A DNA stretch of 64,000 nt from an uncultured Shewanella sp. (GTDB lineage: Bacteria > Pseudomonadota > Gammaproteobacteria > Enterobacterales > Shewanellaceae), in contig CANNEE010000015.1 of assembly GCA_947503555.1 (NCBI GenBank), forward strand, positions 1 to 64,000. Direction: 5' to 3'. Below, in pieces: positions 18,204-28,888 of the stretch. A model generated the notes under the pieces. The model searched no databases and was not told the DNA's origin. It saw only the letters and a program-made list of their open reading frames with translations. A program made the translations under genes and the position numbers. Numbering within the stretch: the first letter of the stretch is position 1; each line of letters begins with the position of its first letter.

Positions 18204-19235
18204 ATGTTGGCGTTATGGCGCAACAGTCAGTTTTTCTCTTCTCCGAAGTGGTTAACCAATCTTTGGCATAACTGGCTTAAACGCAGATTACCCCCCAATG
18301 AAAAAATGACGCTGAGTCATAAAAGCATATTTATTCTACCCAGTCGATTTGGGCTGATATGGATACTATTGGTCATTCTGTTATACCTGTTTGGCACTAA
18401 CTACCAAAATAACCTAATTATAGGCCTAAGTTTACTCTTGCTGAGCCTGTTTAATACATGCCTTATCTTCGGCTATAAGAATCTAGCCGGATTGAGTTTA
18501 CAAAGACTCCCAACTCCCCATGCCTATGCAGGTGAGACCTTAAATTTTCCCTGTGAAGTCCATAACGCCAATACCAGTCAGCAGGTCGACTTCTTTTTTA
18601 GATCCCAGCGACGAAATGCGCAGCTTCGCGTTAGCACTTCGATAATCAACAACAAAACAACCACAATTTCGATTCCTTTTGAGTTTCCACATAGAGGTAG
18701 AGTCAACCCTGGTCGCATCACCATAGAATCAAGGTTCCCTTTAGGGCTATGCCGTGCTTGGTCCCATGTGGATTTAAATCATGATTTGATCGTATTTGCC
18801 AAACATCTCAGTACTAACATTAAACTCTCAGGGGATGATATCGATAATGATATAGGGGATGCCCAGGGAACACCGCTATCGGGCGTCGATGAGTTTAAAG
18901 GACTAAAACCACACATTCCTGGTGAGTCACTCAAGCAGGTAGCATGGAAACAGCTCGCTCAAGGTCGAGGCATGTTAAGCAAGGAGTTCTATCAGCCCCA
19001 AGGTTCACCATTATGGTTAACCTTAGAAAACCAAACAGCTCAAGATATGGAAGGCAAAATTAGCCAGCTTGCTTGGCAAATCGATAAACTCCATCAACAA
19101 GGCCAGGCCTATGGGTTAAAACTGCCAAACCAGTCTCTTTCACCAAACAATAGCGAACCACACAGAATAAGCTGTCAACAAGCAATAGCCCTCTTACCTA
19201 ACGACAAATCAGCGAAGGTCAATGCCCATGGGTAA
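18204..19235 (+). CDS. DUF58 domain membrane protein
   Basis: A 343-residue protein with two transmembrane helices (about 49-68 and 72-92) and a DUF58 domain in the C-terminal half. The characteristic motif is GDDIDNDIGDAQGTPLSGVDEFKGLKPH split around residue 220, with PGESLKQVAWKQLAQGRGMLSKEF after it. The DUF58 region resembles a von Willebrand-like fold and is taken to be the MoxR partner. AGGAGG lies 9 bases before the ATG. It overlaps the transglutaminase gene by 14 bases. Confidence 0.88.
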   Translation: MLALWRNSQFFSSPKWLTNLWHNWLKRRLPPNEKMTLSHKSIFILPSRFGLIWILLVILLYLFGTNYQNNLIIGLSLLLLSLFNTCLIFGYKNLAGLSLQRLPTPHAYAGETLNFPCEVHNANTSQQVDFFFRSQRRNAQLRVSTSIINNKTTTISIPFEFPHRGRVNPGRITIESRFPLGLCRAWSHVDLNHDLIVFAKHLSTNIKLSGDDIDNDIGDAQGTPLSGVDEFKGLKPHIPGESLKQVAWKQLAQGRGMLSKEFYQPQGSPLWLTLENQTAQDMEGKISQLAWQIDKLHQQGQAYGLKLPNQSLSPNNSEPHRISCQQAIALLPNDKSAKVNAHG

Positions 19236-21360
19236 GCCAAGACGAGAAAATATCGGCAGAGAAACCTTGTTTTGGATGCTTGTAGCCAATTTGATGATAA
19301 TTGTTCCCCTGTTCGACAAGCTCACCTTGTGGACAGCAGGAATTTGCGGTATCTGTTTCCTGTGGCGTATTGGCATCTATTTTGGCCAAGTCGCCAAACC
19401 TCCACGCTACTTAGTCACACTACTTGCAGTCGGTGCAGCAACTACGCTTGCGTTAGTAGCAAAAGAAATCGGTGCCCTAAAAGCATTAATCAACCTGCTA
19501 ATTTTGGGTTATACATTGAAATATATTGAAAGCAGGAATTATCGAGATGTAAGGACTATTGTGCTTGTGGGATACTTTCTTATCGCACTCACCTTCATTT
19601 ATTATCAAGGCATTGGCAATACGGCTCAGCTACTAATCAACACCCTTATCAACACCTGTATATTGTTATCTCTATACCAACATAGCACCCGCGTCATTAG
19701 CACAGCCAAAGTGGCATCAAAGCTACTATTGCTTAGTGCTCCACTGGCGATACTTCTCTTTATTATGCTACCTAGGTTGCCCCCACTTTGGTTGGTACCA
19801 GATCTCAAGTCAGCGAAGACCGGATTAAGTAACGAAGTCAGTTTTGGTGATATCGGAGAACTGACTCGCTCAGATGAGCTAGCATTTAGAGCCACCTTTG
19901 ATAACACGGTACCTAGCAATGACCAGCTTTATTGGCGTGCCATTGTAATGGAAAATTTTGATGGCAAAAATTGGTCGCAAAGTGACTCAACTAAAGATAT
20001 CGAAGCACTCTTTTCAAAGCCTTTTCAAGAGATCAGTATCAAGCGTCAAGGCCCCCTCGGTGACACTATTGACTACAGCATCATTGCCGAACCCAGCCAC
20101 CAACAATGGTTATTTAGCTTAGATATTGGCTTTAGTCCTGAGCAAGAGATTGCAGAGTTACCCGACTTTCGCTTGTTCTCAAAAACACCTTTAGATAACA
20201 AGCGACAATATCGAGTTAGTTCAGCAATTAATCAGCAATTAGACCCTATCCTCAGCACTAAACGACGCAGCCTAAACCTTCAGTTGCCATCCAACAGCAA
20301 TCCCAAGACAAAACAGCTTGCACAGGAATTTGCCCAAGCATTTCCCAACCCAAGTAAACGACTCAATGCCATGATGCGCTACTTTGCCGAGCAAGCCTAT
20401 TTTTATACCTTAAGACCACCTCCAGTGGGACCTCAGCAAATCGATGATTTTTTATTTGAAAACAAAGCTGGTTTTTGTGTTCACTATGCGTCGGCACTCG
20501 TGTTTATGGCTCGAAGTACAGGTATACCAGCACGGTTAGTCACAGGTTATCAAGGTGGAGAATATAACCCCAACGCTGGCTACTTCAGTATCTATCAATA
20601 TATGGCCCATGCATGGACTGAGGTTTGGCTTGAAGATAAAGGCTGGGTACGGCTCGACCCCACGGCTATGATAGCGCCTGACAGGATTCTTGATGGATTT
20701 GATGCTTATTTTGATGACCAAGAGACATTGCTTGATGCTAACCCATTTCACGCTTTACGGATCAAACAGATCCCTTGGCTAAACGAGCTCAGATTAGCCT
20801 TTGCCAGCTTAGACTATCATTGGAGCGTTTGGGTATTAGGCTTTGACGATGATAAACAAGAAAAACTACTAGCTCAGCTTTTAGGCAAAATCAGTTTACA
20901 AAAAATTGGCTTGTTTATGCTTGCGATGCTTGCCGCCATTGGTCTTATCATCGCCTTTAGCGCAGGTCTTATCCGCCTGCCTAAAAGACAAGATCCTGTC
21001 GATAAGGCCTATGGCGATCTTATTAAGCAACTTAACAAGAAGCGGCTCAATATTCCCACTCACCTCGGGCCAACATCTATTGCTACTTGGGTCGGTAGTC
21101 ATTTGCAGCCCAATGATGCCGTTATTGACAATGGCTATAACAACAAGCTGATGCAAAGCTTAGATAAGCGCCATCTGGTGAACGAGCAGGTCATACAAGA
21201 CTTTCAACAAATCAGCCAAGATTATGTAGCACTCAAATACCAAAGTTTAACCAGTGAAACCCAAATAAAGCTTCGACGCTTGTTCTTAAAACGAGCAAGA
21301 AAGCTCAGGGCCATCATATTTAAGTTAAGGCCTGTTGATCGTGAAATTTCAAACACCTAG
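19222..21360 (+). CDS. tgpA: Membrane transglutaminase-like protein (TgpA / DUF3488 family)
   Basis: A 712-residue inner-membrane protein. Several transmembrane helices occupy 10-185 (DUF3488), followed by a large periplasmic transglutaminase-core domain, one transmembrane helix at about 565-587 and a cytoplasmic DUF4129-like tail. The catalytic triad is visible: C419 in KAGFCVHYAS, H463 in MAHAWTEVWL and D479 in VRLDPTA. The Pseudomonas aeruginosa homologue TgpA is essential and linked to the cell envelope. Its substrate is not established. Last gene of the MoxR operon; translation is coupled by the 14-base overlap. Confidence 0.92.
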   Translation: MPMGKPRRENIGRETLFWMLVANLMIIVPLFDKLTLWTAGICGICFLWRIGIYFGQVAKPPRYLVTLLAVGAATTLALVAKEIGALKALINLLILGYTLKYIESRNYRDVRTIVLVGYFLIALTFIYYQGIGNTAQLLINTLINTCILLSLYQHSTRVISTAKVASKLLLLSAPLAILLFIMLPRLPPLWLVPDLKSAKTGLSNEVSFGDIGELTRSDELAFRATFDNTVPSNDQLYWRAIVMENFDGKNWSQSDSTKDIEALFSKPFQEISIKRQGPLGDTIDYSIIAEPSHQQWLFSLDIGFSPEQEIAELPDFRLFSKTPLDNKRQYRVSSAINQQLDPILSTKRRSLNLQLPSNSNPKTKQLAQEFAQAFPNPSKRLNAMMRYFAEQAYFYTLRPPPVGPQQIDDFLFENKAGFCVHYASALVFMARSTGIPARLVTGYQGGEYNPNAGYFSIYQYMAHAWTEVWLEDKGWVRLDPTAMIAPDRILDGFDAYFDDQETLLDANPFHALRIKQIPWLNELRLAFASLDYHWSVWVLGFDDDKQEKLLAQLLGKISLQKIGLFMLAMLAAIGLIIAFSAGLIRLPKRQDPVDKAYGDLIKQLNKKRLNIPTHLGPTSIATWVGSHLQPNDAVIDNGYNNKLMQSLDKRHLVNEQVIQDFQQISQDYVALKYQSLTSETQIKLRRLFLKRARKLRAIIFKLRPVDREISNT

Positions 21361-21393
21361 AATGACTAATCCAGCATTTTAGTCGAGCAGCCC

Positions 21394-24300
21394 ATGCTAC
21401 ATTTGATCCAATCTAATAAAATGGAAGCCCTCAGCGCACTCTTGGCAAAGGAGATCGCTCACCAAGAGGCCGGCACGCCCATCTTTATGCCAGAACAGAT
21501 ACTGGTACAAAGTCCTGGCATGTCGACCTGGCTAAGATTGGAGATCGCAAAACATAACCAAATTGCTGCAGCATTGGAGTTTCCACTGCCTTCAAGCTTT
21601 ATTTGGCAACTCTGCCATACGTTACTGCCCGATGTGCCTAAAGAAAACGCTTTTACTAAGCCTGCAATGACCTGGAAATTGATGGCGCTGTTGCCCTCTT
21701 TACTGTCACAAACCGAGTTTGTTCCACTAGCACAATACCTTGCTGATGAAGGACCATTAAAGCTTTATCAGCTTGCAGGGCGCATTGCCGATGTATTCGA
21801 TCAATATTTAGTTTATCGACCCGACTGGATTTTAGCTTGGGAAAACAACGAACTTCCTTTTGAGCTTGCTCCTTCGCAAGCTTGGCAGCCGATTTTATGG
21901 CGAGCATTAGTCGAACACAACAAAGCAATCAACCAAGCTAATCGATTAGAAACAAATGCCAATCAAGGCAATCCTAACTATCACAGGGCCAATTTACATC
22001 AAGCCCTGTTTGCAGCACTAGATGATCCCAACACTTGCTTAGACAAATTACCTAAGCGCCTCTTTGTTTTTGGCATCTCTTCAATGGCGCCACAAACCTT
22101 AGAAGTATTACACCACCTTGCAAAACGCATTTCAGTCGTAGTGCTGAACCTTAGTCCTTGCCAACATTACTGGGGCGATATTATCGAGCCCAAACTCAGA
22201 GCGCGCATGGCACTGGCGTTTGAAGAGAGCAAAAAACTTCCTCCAGACTGGGAATCACTATTAGAAGTGGGCAACCCTATTCTCGCCAATAACGGTAAAA
22301 TGGGTCGCGAGCTCTTAGATCTTATGTTGGCACTGCCAGAAAGTCATACTCAGTTCGATCAAGACCTGTTTATCGACTCCCCGTGCAGTAACCAACTTGA
22401 AGGCGTACAACAAGACATATTACAGCTTGAGACTCGAGGACAGATGCTCGGCCCTGACAGCCAGCTATATTTGAGCCTAGATGGTAGACGTGAACTTGCC
22501 AAAGACGACAATTCTATCACGATTCGCAGTTGCCACAGCCCGTTGCGAGAAGTGGAAACCCTGCACGATCATCTACTTGAGATGCTAAGTCAAAATCCAG
22601 ACCTAGCACCAAAAGATATCGTCGTTATGCTACCCGATGTTGCCAGCTATGCTCCCTATATCGATGCTGTATTTGCGGCAAAGCAAGGACAACACTATAT
22701 TCCCTACGCTATTGCCGACCGTGGCGCCGCTCAAGAATCCCCTCTGATAAATAGCTTTCTTCACCTGCTAGCAATCGACAGAAGCCGTTTTGGCTTAAGT
22801 GAAATTATCAGTATTTTAGAGGTCCCTGCTATTTTACGGCGATTCAATCTCGATGACGATGACCTCACCCTGATCAAAGGCTGGCTTGAACAAGCGGCTG
22901 TACGCTGGGGGCGAGATGAAATCGCAAGGCAAGAGCAATCACTTCCTAGCTTTATCGAAAACTCATGGGCCTTTGGCATTAAGCGACTGCTATTAGGCTA
23001 TGCCTTTCAAGATGACGCTTCGCTATATTTAGGCAGCCTGCCACTTGAGGGCATACAAGGGCAATCTACTCAAGCGATAGGAAAACTGCTGGACTTTATC
23101 GAGCAGCTTGATGAGCATAAAACTCGCTTTCTTGACTCTTGCCAAGGTGAACAGCGCATCATCCAGTTAGAATCGGTACTCGATAACTTTTATCTAGTAG
23201 AAGATGATGAGAGGGAGCAGCTACAAACCATACGCGATGCCATTATTGTTCTCAAAGAGGAGTTATTAGCAGCCGGGCTTTCTCATCCCCAAGCACATCG
23301 TCAAGAGCATTCGCAATTTGAAGTACAAGCGCTCAATATTCAGGTATTGCAACATTGGTTTAATGCTCGCCTTAGCGAATCAAGAGTTGGCCAACGCTAC
23401 CTTGCAGGCAGTGTTAACTTCTGTACCCTGATGCCAATGCGCTCGATTCCATTTAAGCTAGTCGCACTTTTGGGTATGAACGATGGCGTCTATCCTAGAG
23501 TACAACATCCTGTTGGCTTCGACTTAGTAGCCCAGCAGGGGCCACGAAAGGGGGATCGTTCTCGCAGACTCGATGACAGATACTTATTTTTAGAAGCGCT
23601 ACTCTCGGCAAGGGAGCAACTGTATATCAGTTATATTGGCCACAGTGAACGCGATAACAGTGAGCGTATTCCCTCTATGCTGGTTTCCGAGCTTATTGAA
23701 TACTGTCAGCTCTGTTACTTACCACAATCACTTAAATCCGAGGCAGAAACGGCGCAACACTGGGTGAACTCAAAAGATCAACATCACCAAGAAAAGCTAC
23801 AACTTTTTATCAACAAGCTTGAGTCTTATATCTATCAGCAGCTCGTTACACCTATGCCACTGCAACCATTTGATCCTCGACTCTACCTTAAGCAAAACAG
23901 TGAGATTACAGATGATGATAATGCTTCACCTGAAGTTCAGCTAAGCTACAGCGAACAGTGGTGCCCGGTCACCAATAATATCACTGGGCAACAGCAATTT
24001 ATGGATATTCAAGCTCTCAAGGAAGAAGTGACGACCGATACACCACAGGAGCCTCAGGATAATGAGCTTGCGCTTTCAAGTCTTATCCGTTTCTACCGAA
24101 ATCCGAGTCAATATTTTCTCAACCGCAGTATGGGGGTTAACCTCAGCCTAGATATTCGCGGCGATAACAATGATGAGCCCTTTTCACTCAATGCTTTAGA
24201 GCGTTATCAGCTTCAAGATTTACTATTAAATAACGCCATTGACCATGCTTGTCTGTCGCCCGACGCAGAGCTTATCGCAAAGCTTAAAGCCGACGGTTCC

Positions 24301-25053
24301 CTACCCTTAGCCCCCTTTGATGATCTATTACTGAATCAATATCTTAAAGATCTTAGACCATTGATCGATAGAAGCTTGTACCTGTTAGGTATTGAGCCAA
24401 CTGACGCGGTTGAGCATAAGAGCGCTGGGCAAATGCGTAGCACAGAGACGCAATACACCCGCACTTTAGATTTAGCGATTAGCTTTAATACTAATACGCT
24501 AAATGTCGCCCAATCGGCACACACAGGCGTGGGCAAAACAAGACTCGCAGGACGATTGGATAATATTGCAGCGAAAGGACTAGTAAGCTACCGTCCAGGC
24601 ACTGCCCATGGCAGAGATTTAGTTCGCCTCTACCTGCGCCATCTCTGTATGAACGCCATGGGGCATGAAAAACCCAGCTACCTATTAGATATAGGTCATT
24701 TTCATAGTTTTAGTGCGCTCACTCAAGAGCAAGCCAAAAACCAACTCGCGAACTGGCTCGCCTATTTCAATGTCGGCCAAAGCCAGCCACTATGCTTTAT
24801 GCCAAGAACCTCCCTCGCCTATATACAAGCCGAAGGCGATCATGTCGCTAAGTTGATTGAGGCGCAAAGCGAATGGTTAGATGAGCAAACAGGATTAGGA
24901 GAAGGCGCTGAACCTCATAATCAAAGACTGTTTGAATTTCCACAAGACTTCAGCGAACAAGGGTTTGGACAACTCGCTAGCACGCTGCTTGAGCCTATGG
25001 TCAGCCTACTCACCCAAGATAAGTTGGCACAGTTGGCCGATTTTGTTGAGTGA
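21394..25053 (+). CDS. recC: Exodeoxyribonuclease V gamma subunit RecC
   Basis: A 1219-residue RecC, the Chi-scanning and strand-splitting subunit of RecBCD. N-terminal landmarks are QILVQSPGMSTWLRLEIA and PKRLFVFGISSMAPQTLE. The middle holds PMRSIPFKLVALLGMNDGVYPR and the C-terminal inactive nuclease fold. It is about 100 residues longer than the E. coli protein, from insertions near 290-330, 840-900 and the C-terminal domain. It begins 33 bases after tgpA with no strong ribosome site, so it may be read through from that operon. recB follows 10 bases later; the ptrA gene found between recC and recB in E. coli is absent. Confidence 0.96.
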   Translation: MLHLIQSNKMEALSALLAKEIAHQEAGTPIFMPEQILVQSPGMSTWLRLEIAKHNQIAAALEFPLPSSFIWQLCHTLLPDVPKENAFTKPAMTWKLMALLPSLLSQTEFVPLAQYLADEGPLKLYQLAGRIADVFDQYLVYRPDWILAWENNELPFELAPSQAWQPILWRALVEHNKAINQANRLETNANQGNPNYHRANLHQALFAALDDPNTCLDKLPKRLFVFGISSMAPQTLEVLHHLAKRISVVVLNLSPCQHYWGDIIEPKLRARMALAFEESKKLPPDWESLLEVGNPILANNGKMGRELLDLMLALPESHTQFDQDLFIDSPCSNQLEGVQQDILQLETRGQMLGPDSQLYLSLDGRRELAKDDNSITIRSCHSPLREVETLHDHLLEMLSQNPDLAPKDIVVMLPDVASYAPYIDAVFAAKQGQHYIPYAIADRGAAQESPLINSFLHLLAIDRSRFGLSEIISILEVPAILRRFNLDDDDLTLIKGWLEQAAVRWGRDEIARQEQSLPSFIENSWAFGIKRLLLGYAFQDDASLYLGSLPLEGIQGQSTQAIGKLLDFIEQLDEHKTRFLDSCQGEQRIIQLESVLDNFYLVEDDEREQLQTIRDAIIVLKEELLAAGLSHPQAHRQEHSQFEVQALNIQVLQHWFNARLSESRVGQRYLAGSVNFCTLMPMRSIPFKLVALLGMNDGVYPRVQHPVGFDLVAQQGPRKGDRSRRLDDRYLFLEALLSAREQLYISYIGHSERDNSERIPSMLVSELIEYCQLCYLPQSLKSEAETAQHWVNSKDQHHQEKLQLFINKLESYIYQQLVTPMPLQPFDPRLYLKQNSEITDDDNASPEVQLSYSEQWCPVTNNITGQQQFMDIQALKEEVTTDTPQEPQDNELALSSLIRFYRNPSQYFLNRSMGVNLSLDIRGDNNDEPFSLNALERYQLQDLLLNNAIDHACLSPDAELIAKLKADGSLPLAPFDDLLLNQYLKDLRPLIDRSLYLLGIEPTDAVEHKSAGQMRSTETQYTRTLDLAISFNTNTLNVAQSAHTGVGKTRLAGRLDNIAAKGLVSYRPGTAHGRDLVRLYLRHLCMNAMGHEKPSYLLDIGHFHSFSALTQEQAKNQLANWLAYFNVGQSQPLCFMPRTSLAYIQAEGDHVAKLIEAQSEWLDEQTGLGEGAEPHNQRLFEFPQDFSEQGFGQLASTLLEPMVSLLTQDKLAQLADFVE

Positions 25054-25063
25054 GGCCAATAAG

Positions 25064-28000
25064 ATGACGCAGGAAAACGCTAACACCCATGAGATTGTCA
25101 CTCAAACACTGAATCCGCTTACGCTAGACTTTAACGGTGCCAGTTTAATCGAAGCCAGTGCTGGTACAGGTAAAACCTATACTATCTCAGGCCTATATCT
25201 CAGACTATTGTTAGGCCACGGCTCAAAGGGGCAAAGCCAAACACCACTGACTTGTGAACAGATTCTGGTTGTAACCTTTACCAATGCGGCGACTGAAGAG
25301 CTCAGGGACAGGATCCGCAAACGTGTCGCCACCGCCTATAAATGTTTTATGGGGCTTACTGTTAACGACAGTTTTGTGCAAGCGCTGTTTGATGAAATCG
25401 ACGAATCACAGCGAATGTCAGCCCTCAGGCGGTTAGATCTCGCGCTTAAGTCACTCGATGAAGCGGCCATCTTTACCATTCACGGCTTTTGCCAGCGAAT
25501 GTTGAGTGATATGGCCTTTGAATCCTGTCTGCTATTTGAATCCGAGTTCACACTTGATGACAGTGAATATCTGCACCATGCTGTGAGGGACTTTTGGCGC
25601 AGTGCCTGTTATTCATTGCCCGGCTACTTGGCTCGAATTATCGCCAACAAATTTAGCGATCCCGACACCCTATCCCAGCAACTTAGGCCTTTACTCGGCG
25701 CAAGTCAGGCAAGAGTCGTTAAGCCACCAGCTAATTTTAACCAGCTTGCCGAAAAGCTGGGGCAAAGCCTGTCGAGACTTAAGTTGATTTGGCCACGGGA
25801 AAGAGATGCGACAGAGACACTGTTACATAGCTTACCCCTTAATGGCGTTCGTTTTGGGAAAAAGGCTGAACAGTTCCCAAAACTTGCAGCTATGATCGAT
25901 GCGATGGACAACTGGGCTTGCTCACCTAATCTTACCTTACCCGATCTTAAGGTGTTAGACGCCTTAGCATTAAGCGGTCTTAAGCTTAATAAAGGTGGAG
26001 AAATACCCAGCCCACAGGAGGCGCCACTACTTGATCATATCGAGCGATTACTGGAACTTATTAATCAATTTGTTCCAGCGTTTCTTTACAGTGCTCGAGA
26101 AGGCATAGCAAACCGCTTCTATGCCCAAAAGCAGGCAGACAATACTTTATCACCGGATGATTTACTCACTCAGTTATCTCAAGCACTTACCCCAGATACT
26201 CGCGATGCCAATGAGCTAAATCATCAGGACGATCCTAGTGCAGCCCTTGCAAAAGCCATTGCCACTCGCTTTCCCGTAGCCCTGATAGATGAGTTCCAAG
26301 ACACAGATCCACTGCAATTTGCTATCTTTAATCAGATCTATGGCCTACAAGATCAAACAGGCTCTGATAAACAAAGTACTAGCCTTTTGATGATTGGCGA
26401 TCCTAAGCAAGCTATCTATGCCTTCAGGGGCGCAGATATTTACACCTATATCGACGCTAGAGAGCAAACTCCAAACCATTACAACCTAGATACCAACTAC
26501 CGATCTAGCGAACGTATGATCCAAGGGGTCAATCAAATTTTCTCTCAACATGCTGATCCATTTATTAATCAGTCGATCCCTTTTGAGGTAGTCAAGGCTC
26601 CTAGCGGTGCCAGCAACAAACAACTGATTGATGGCAGTAGCCATAACGATACGAGTGCCCTGCGTATTCGTCTGCTAGCAGAAGATCCCGAAAAAGGGCT
26701 AAATAAAAACGATGCAAGAGCTCAGCTTAGTGACGATGCTGCTAACCAAATTGCCCGTTTGTTAACTGAGGCTAGCGAAAACCAAGCACAGCTCGATAAT
26801 AAGATACTTAAAGCCAAAGACATAGCGGTATTGGTCAGGGATAGAAACGAAGCCGCCTACATTCAACAAGCGCTACGCAAACGTGGTATTGGCTCAGTCT
26901 TTCTTAGCCGCGATAGTGTGCTCGACACTCAAGAAGCAAGAGAGATGGCACTCATTCTAAAAGCCCTTGCTAACCCAAGAGATGAGCTAGCCATTCGCAG
27001 CGCTCTAGCGACGGGCCTTATCGGCTATCAAGCAAGCCGAATACAAACCTTTAATCAAGATGAGAATCAGCGTCAACAGATATTAGAGCAGTTCTTTGAG
27101 CTGAACCAAATTTGGCTAAAACGCGGCATTATGCCTGCGCTTTTAGCTTTGGCCAATGAAACTCAGCTCATCGCAAGATTACTGAATTCATCTAAAGTAG
27201 AAAGTGATCAACAAGATTCGCTAAACGCCTTTATCGGCAATCGCAGTAGTGGTGAACGACGACTTACAGATTTTCGTCATCTCAGTGAGTTATTACAGCA
27301 AGAGTCGACTCGTCTAGATGGCATTAATGCACTGGTGAACTGGTATGAGCAAAGCCTTATTCAGTCTCGCCAGGGTGAAGCTAGCCAGCTACGTCTTGAG
27401 AGCGAACAAAATCTGGTACAAATCGTCACCATACATAAGAGTAAGGGACTTGAGTATCCGATCTGCTTATTGCCCTTTATCAGTCTAGCAAGAGACAGCA
27501 GACGCAAACCTTCGCCTATGCTTTACCACAAGGATGCTGCAGAGAGTGATAATGCCCTTATCTGGGATCTTGAGCAAAGTGATGAAGGCTGGGAGCAATA
27601 TAAACAAGAAGTGTTAGCAGAAGATCTACGTTTGCTCTATGTCGCACTGACAAGACCTGTACACAGATGTTACCTCTACATTGCCAACCATAGCCGCTTC
27701 ACCAAAAAATCTGGAATTAGCAGCCAGCTCTGCGACACCGGCATAGGCCATTTACTCGCTATCACGGATAAAGATTGCGATTTTGATAAGCTACAAGCTA
27801 AGGCAAATGCGATTTCCAGTGAGGCAATCTCTGTTACTGAGATAACTAGGGAACAACCACAAATTAGCCTGCCAGCTGACGACAAAACCCAACTTGAACT
27901 CAGCCCTAAAGCGCTTAAACTCTCTCGGCAGACTCCGTGGCGAGTGGCGAGTTACTCTGGACTAGTTAAAAACCTAGGCCACGAAAAAGCGCCGGCTAGT

Positions 28001-28888
28001 GCTGAGCTTGTTGGTGTGGAGGATGAAAGCTTAGATCTACTCGATACTTCAGCAATTCCATCGACTGATGATCTCACTCTGAATCGTTTCACCTTTGAAC
28101 GCGGCGCAAATGCAGGTAGTTTTATGCATCTAGTATTGGAGCTTATCGATTTTCGTAATGCAAAAGCAGCTCTTGAAGAACACCTTCCCCAAGCAATGGA
28201 AAAGTATGCCATCGACGAGCATTGGCAAGCAGTATTGCATCACTGGTATCTGGATCTGCTTGAAGCGCCGCTAAAGGCCAGCACAAGTAATGATCAAGTC
28301 CCGCTCCTTTGTTTAGCTTCTCTGGCCAATGAAAGCAAATTAGTTGAGATGGAGTTTTATCTGCCACTGGCTAAGCTCAAGGCCAATGAACTTAATCAGC
28401 TTTTAGCTCAATATGGCTATAGCCATGACCTTAACTTTGATGAGCTACAGGGCATGCTTAAAGGCTTTATCGATCTCTGCTTTGAGTATCAAGGCCAATA
28501 TTATATTGCCGACTATAAATCCAATTACCTTGGTGACAGCTATGAAAGCTACAATCAAAATGAACTCAGCCAAGCCATAACTGGACACAGATACGATTTA
28601 CAATATTTGCTCTATACCCTAGCACTTCACCGTTTTTTACAGCAGCGTATTGCCAATTATGATTATCAGCATCACATAGGAGGCTGTTATTATCTATTTC
28701 TTAGGGGAATGTCTGCCGCTAACCATTTAGCCTACCCAAACTCAGGCGTTTTCTTCGATAAGCCAGATTATCAACTGATCCAAGCATTAGATGCCTTGTT
28801 CGCACCGAATCAAGAGCCCCATCATCAAAGCGAGAATACGCCAAATAATAGACTCGATGACAACGAGCAGTTGGAGCTTTTGTTATGA
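25064..28888 (+). CDS. recB: Exodeoxyribonuclease V beta subunit RecB
   Basis: A 1274-residue RecB: 3'-5' helicase plus the single nuclease site of the complex. Walker A is ASAGTGKTYT (31-40). The UvrD-like motifs LIDEFQDTD, GDPKQAIYAFRGAD and VTIHKSKGLEYP are intact. In the C-terminal nuclease D1137, D1150 and K1152 (IADYKSN) keep the spacing of the E. coli active site. The open frame extends 132 bases further upstream into recC, but ATG 25064 has GAGG 9 bases ahead and is the sensible start. recD overlaps by four bases (ATGA). Confidence 0.97.
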   Translation: MTQENANTHEIVTQTLNPLTLDFNGASLIEASAGTGKTYTISGLYLRLLLGHGSKGQSQTPLTCEQILVVTFTNAATEELRDRIRKRVATAYKCFMGLTVNDSFVQALFDEIDESQRMSALRRLDLALKSLDEAAIFTIHGFCQRMLSDMAFESCLLFESEFTLDDSEYLHHAVRDFWRSACYSLPGYLARIIANKFSDPDTLSQQLRPLLGASQARVVKPPANFNQLAEKLGQSLSRLKLIWPRERDATETLLHSLPLNGVRFGKKAEQFPKLAAMIDAMDNWACSPNLTLPDLKVLDALALSGLKLNKGGEIPSPQEAPLLDHIERLLELINQFVPAFLYSAREGIANRFYAQKQADNTLSPDDLLTQLSQALTPDTRDANELNHQDDPSAALAKAIATRFPVALIDEFQDTDPLQFAIFNQIYGLQDQTGSDKQSTSLLMIGDPKQAIYAFRGADIYTYIDAREQTPNHYNLDTNYRSSERMIQGVNQIFSQHADPFINQSIPFEVVKAPSGASNKQLIDGSSHNDTSALRIRLLAEDPEKGLNKNDARAQLSDDAANQIARLLTEASENQAQLDNKILKAKDIAVLVRDRNEAAYIQQALRKRGIGSVFLSRDSVLDTQEAREMALILKALANPRDELAIRSALATGLIGYQASRIQTFNQDENQRQQILEQFFELNQIWLKRGIMPALLALANETQLIARLLNSSKVESDQQDSLNAFIGNRSSGERRLTDFRHLSELLQQESTRLDGINALVNWYEQSLIQSRQGEASQLRLESEQNLVQIVTIHKSKGLEYPICLLPFISLARDSRRKPSPMLYHKDAAESDNALIWDLEQSDEGWEQYKQEVLAEDLRLLYVALTRPVHRCYLYIANHSRFTKKSGISSQLCDTGIGHLLAITDKDCDFDKLQAKANAISSEAISVTEITREQPQISLPADDKTQLELSPKALKLSRQTPWRVASYSGLVKNLGHEKAPASAELVGVEDESLDLLDTSAIPSTDDLTLNRFTFERGANAGSFMHLVLELIDFRNAKAALEEHLPQAMEKYAIDEHWQAVLHHWYLDLLEAPLKASTSNDQVPLLCLASLANESKLVEMEFYLPLAKLKANELNQLLAQYGYSHDLNFDELQGMLKGFIDLCFEYQGQYYIADYKSNYLGDSYESYNQNELSQAITGHRYDLQYLLYTLALHRFLQQRIANYDYQHHIGGCYYLFLRGMSAANHLAYPNSGVFFDKPDYQLIQALDALFAPNQEPHHQSENTPNNRLDDNEQLELLL

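Noticed and set aside
24932-25063. Upstream extension of the recB frame into recC
   Set aside because: The extra 44 residues overlap recC in another frame, and ATG 25064 has a proper ribosome site and matches the start of the family.
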